Assembly: GCA_000495415.1 (NCBI GenBank)
Contig: AWGX01000432.1
Coordinates: forward strand, 1-7,256
DNA length: 7,256 bases
Source of the DNA: Smithella sp. ME-1
GTDB lineage: Bacteria > Desulfobacterota > Syntrophia > Syntrophales > Smithellaceae
Direction of reading: 5' to 3'
Position numbers and translations under genes: made by a program. This document shows, one piece after another, positions 5,798 to 7,256 of the stretch (position 1 is its first letter; each line of letters begins with the position of its first letter). Under the pieces are notes generated by a model. The model had not been told where the DNA came from and did not search any database. It saw only the letters and a program-made list of their open reading frames with translations.

Positions 5798-5802
5798 AGG
5801 AG
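5798..5802 (+). promoter_or_regulatory. Ribosome-binding site that sets the DUF1015 start
   Basis: AGGAG lies 10 nt before the ATG at 5813. The open frame also has an ATG at 5759, but that has no Shine-Dalgarno and would add 18 residues unlike the family start, where the conserved region begins shortly before FKAVRP. Confidence 0.7.
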
Positions 5803-5812
5803 TTTATTAATT

Positions 5813-7054
5813 ATGGCGTTAGTTTTACCTTTTAAAGCAGTACGACCGCAACAAGAATTTGTTTCTCAGGTAGCTGCCCTTCCTTACGATGTCATGACCA
5901 GAGAAGAAGGTCAAAAAGCTGTTGCCGGAAAAGATTTGAGTTTCCTGCACGTGGAAAAATCGGAGATAGATGTACCTGACAGAACGCCAAGTAATCATGA
6001 ACTTATTTACCAGGCTGCGAAACGCAACTTTATTAAAATGATGGAAAAGGGTATTCTTATACAGGATGAATCACCTTGTTTTTATATTTACAGGCAGAAA
6101 ATGGGTTCTCAGGTACAAACAGGGATAGTGGGCCTGATGAGTGCATCCGAATATGATGCGGGAAAAATAAAGAAACATGAATTGACCAGAAAAGATAAAG
6201 AAGAAGATCGCATACGGCATGTTGCTACAGTCAATGCGCAAACAGGTCCTGTGTTTATAAGTTACCGTGAGCGTAAGAATTTAAATACGATTGTAGATGA
6301 AATAACGTCAAGCCGTCCTGAATATGATTTCACTGCCGAAGATGGAGTTACACATACAGTTTGGCTTGTAACCGACAAAAAACAGATTGAAAACATCAAA
6401 AAAGAGTTTAGCGACGTTGACGCTCTTTATATTGCCGATGGACATCATCGCGCCGCCGCTGCCGCTACAATTGCCAGATTGAGACGTTCTCAGGATAAAT
6501 CAGCTGCTTCAGTAAAGGAATATGAATCGGTGCTGGCGGTATTTTTTCCTCACACACAACTTAAAGTAATGGATTATAACCGCGCAGTCAAAGACTTAAA
6601 CGGTCTGACGCCGGAAAAGTTTGTCGTAAAAATCAGCGCATCTTTTACAGTTACGGAAAACTTTACAGCCCGGTCGCCTCAAAAGCTTCATGATTTTGGG
6701 ATGTATCTGGAAGGCAGGTGGTATAAGATAACAGTTAAAGAAGGTGTTTATAATGAAAATGATCCGGTAGCTAGTCTGGATGCAGCCATATTGCAGGAGC
6801 ATTTGCTTTTTCCCGTCTTGGGTATTAAAGATCCGCGTGTAGACGATCGCATAAAATTTATCGGCGGCATAAGAGGGATGGATGAACTGGAAAAACTGGT
6901 CAAAAAAGATGGCTTTGCAGTGGCATTTTCCCTCTATCCCACGACCATGGAACAGATAATAAAAGTTGCCGATGCCGGAGCAATAATGCCGCCAAAATCA
7001 ACATGGTTTGAACCGAAATTGCGCAGCGGTATTTTTGTCCACAAATTAGATTAA
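5813..7054 (+). CDS. DUF1015 family protein
   Basis: A full-length member (about 413 residues, usual for the family) of DUF1015 (COG4198), whose biochemical role is not established as far as I know. Visible family blocks: LPFKAVRP near the start, LPYDV (23-27), HELTRKDKEEDR (122-133), NAQTGPVF (141-148), DGHHR (209-213), and the end block MPPKSTWFEPKLRSG (392-406). DGHHR with the HE and KED residues looks like an active or ligand site. No signal peptide or membrane segment, so cytoplasmic. In many anaerobes the gene neighbours serine biosynthesis genes such as serA, which makes a role in serine or phosphoserine metabolism possible; no such gene is in this window, but the region to the right is cut off. 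The last gene before the structured non-coding stretch; no clear terminator follows. Confidence 0.92.
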   Translation: MALVLPFKAVRPQQEFVSQVAALPYDVMTREEGQKAVAGKDLSFLHVEKSEIDVPDRTPSNHELIYQAAKRNFIKMMEKGILIQDESPCFYIYRQKMGSQVQTGIVGLMSASEYDAGKIKKHELTRKDKEEDRIRHVATVNAQTGPVFISYRERKNLNTIVDEITSSRPEYDFTAEDGVTHTVWLVTDKKQIENIKKEFSDVDALYIADGHHRAAAAATIARLRRSQDKSAASVKEYESVLAVFFPHTQLKVMDYNRAVKDLNGLTPEKFVVKISASFTVTENFTARSPQKLHDFGMYLEGRWYKITVKEGVYNENDPVASLDAAILQEHLLFPVLGIKDPRVDDRIKFIGGIRGMDELEKLVKKDGFAVAFSLYPTTMEQIIKVADAGAIMPPKSTWFEPKLRSGIFVHKLD

Positions 7055-7070
7055 ACTATTTTTTGTTTAG

Positions 7071-7256
7071 AGTTCGATACCAGGTTGCAGTCAGAGGTAT
7101 ACAGCAACGGCGAGGCGACACCGCATATGCGGGACAAGCATCTGTTGTATTAGTGCATGTCGAGGAGCCGAATATCACGATAAATCGTGACCAACAAAGG
7201 TAGAAGTAAAATCTACATTACCTGTAAGTACCACCTGCAAGGTGGTAACTTACATG
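7071..7256 (+). ncRNA. Candidate structured RNA, possibly 5' part of a group II intron or other mobile element (partial)
   Basis: No ORF of note on either strand, yet GC rises to about 58% over 7081-7140 and pairing is dense. CGGC (7108-7111) pairs with GCCG (7167-7170); inside it, after a 4x4 internal loop (GAGG/AGGA), CGACA (7116-7120) pairs with TGTCG (7158-7162). That helix encloses hairpins CCGC-ATAT-GCGG (7121-7132) and ACAA/TTGT (7134-7148), a three-way junction. Then follow TCACGAT/ATCGTGA (7175-7190), GTAGA/TCTAC (7200-7216) and a 14-bp stem at 7223-7254. The order of hairpins followed by ACAAAGGTAGAAG recalls domain I of group II introns near the exon-binding hairpins, but I find no GTGYG intron start, and domain V and any reverse transcriptase would lie beyond the window. 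Helices are perfect, without G-U pairs, so the strand is not decided by the sequence. Other options: a riboswitch or leader of a downstream gene, or a retron RNA. Confidence 0.4.
7223..7254. repeat. Long inverted repeat (14-bp stem, one bulge) at the window end
   Basis: TGTAAGTACCACCT (7223-7236) is complementary to 7240-7254 with one extra A (7247 or 7248) and a GCA loop. It is the strongest stem in the window. It is not followed by a T-run within the window, so it is not shown to be a terminator; it is probably part of the structured RNA to its left. Confidence 0.75.

Noticed and set aside
7053..7070. TAAAC/GTTTA pair with a T-run after DUF1015 as a terminator
   Set aside because: The stem is only 5 bp and AT-rich, and the T-run is in the loop rather than after it.
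7071..7088. T-loop-like GTTCGATACC as a remnant of a tRNA 3' end (integration site)
   Set aside because: No acceptor stem, anticodon arm or CCA end can be drawn around it on either strand.

Overview
The window is AT-rich (roughly 40% GC by eye) and holds eight bacterial protein-coding genes, plus a GC-richer, non-coding, hairpin-dense stretch at the right edge. The gene set suggests a strict anaerobe: a radical SAM enzyme of the Elp3-like group, a soluble four-cluster HdrD/GlpC-type iron-sulfur protein, a NIL-domain ferredoxin and a DUF1015 protein. Together with the rnc/radical-SAM pairing this points to a Deltaproteobacteria-like (Desulfobacterota, perhaps Syntrophales) organism. That assignment is inference from gene content, not a phylogeny.

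Layout. (1) Positions 28-1819, minus strand: rnc (RNase III) followed by a 14-nt overlapping radical SAM gene, an apparent RNA-metabolism operon. (2) Positions 2098-3390, plus strand: a 116-residue two-helix membrane protein, then an exported or membrane-anchored matrixin-type zinc metalloprotease. The protease domain appears to be interrupted by a coiled-coil segment of about 110 residues. The two genes lie in the same reading frame, separated by one stop codon and nine sense codons, and the second has no visible Shine-Dalgarno. (3) Positions 3423-4669, plus strand: a near-consensus sigma70-type promoter whose predicted +1 falls on the A of the best ATG, then a stand-alone Fe-S protein with two 4Fe-4S motifs and two CCG domains. 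(4) Positions 4719-5189, minus strand: a NIL-domain ferredoxin with its own promoter and a one-helical-turn tandem repeat just upstream. (5) Positions 5238-5784, minus strand: a small YqiA-like alpha/beta hydrolase. (6) Positions 5813-7054, plus strand: a full-length DUF1015 protein. (7) Positions 7071-7256: no ORF, several hairpins and a nested helix pair with a three-way junction. This is a candidate structured RNA or the 5' part of a group II intron or other mobile element, cut by the window end.

The genes do not form one pathway. The most coherent functional theme is anaerobic redox and sulfur/amino-acid metabolism (Fe-S protein, NIL-ferredoxin, perhaps DUF1015). The least explained parts are the membrane protein/metalloprotease pair and the structured RNA at the right edge.
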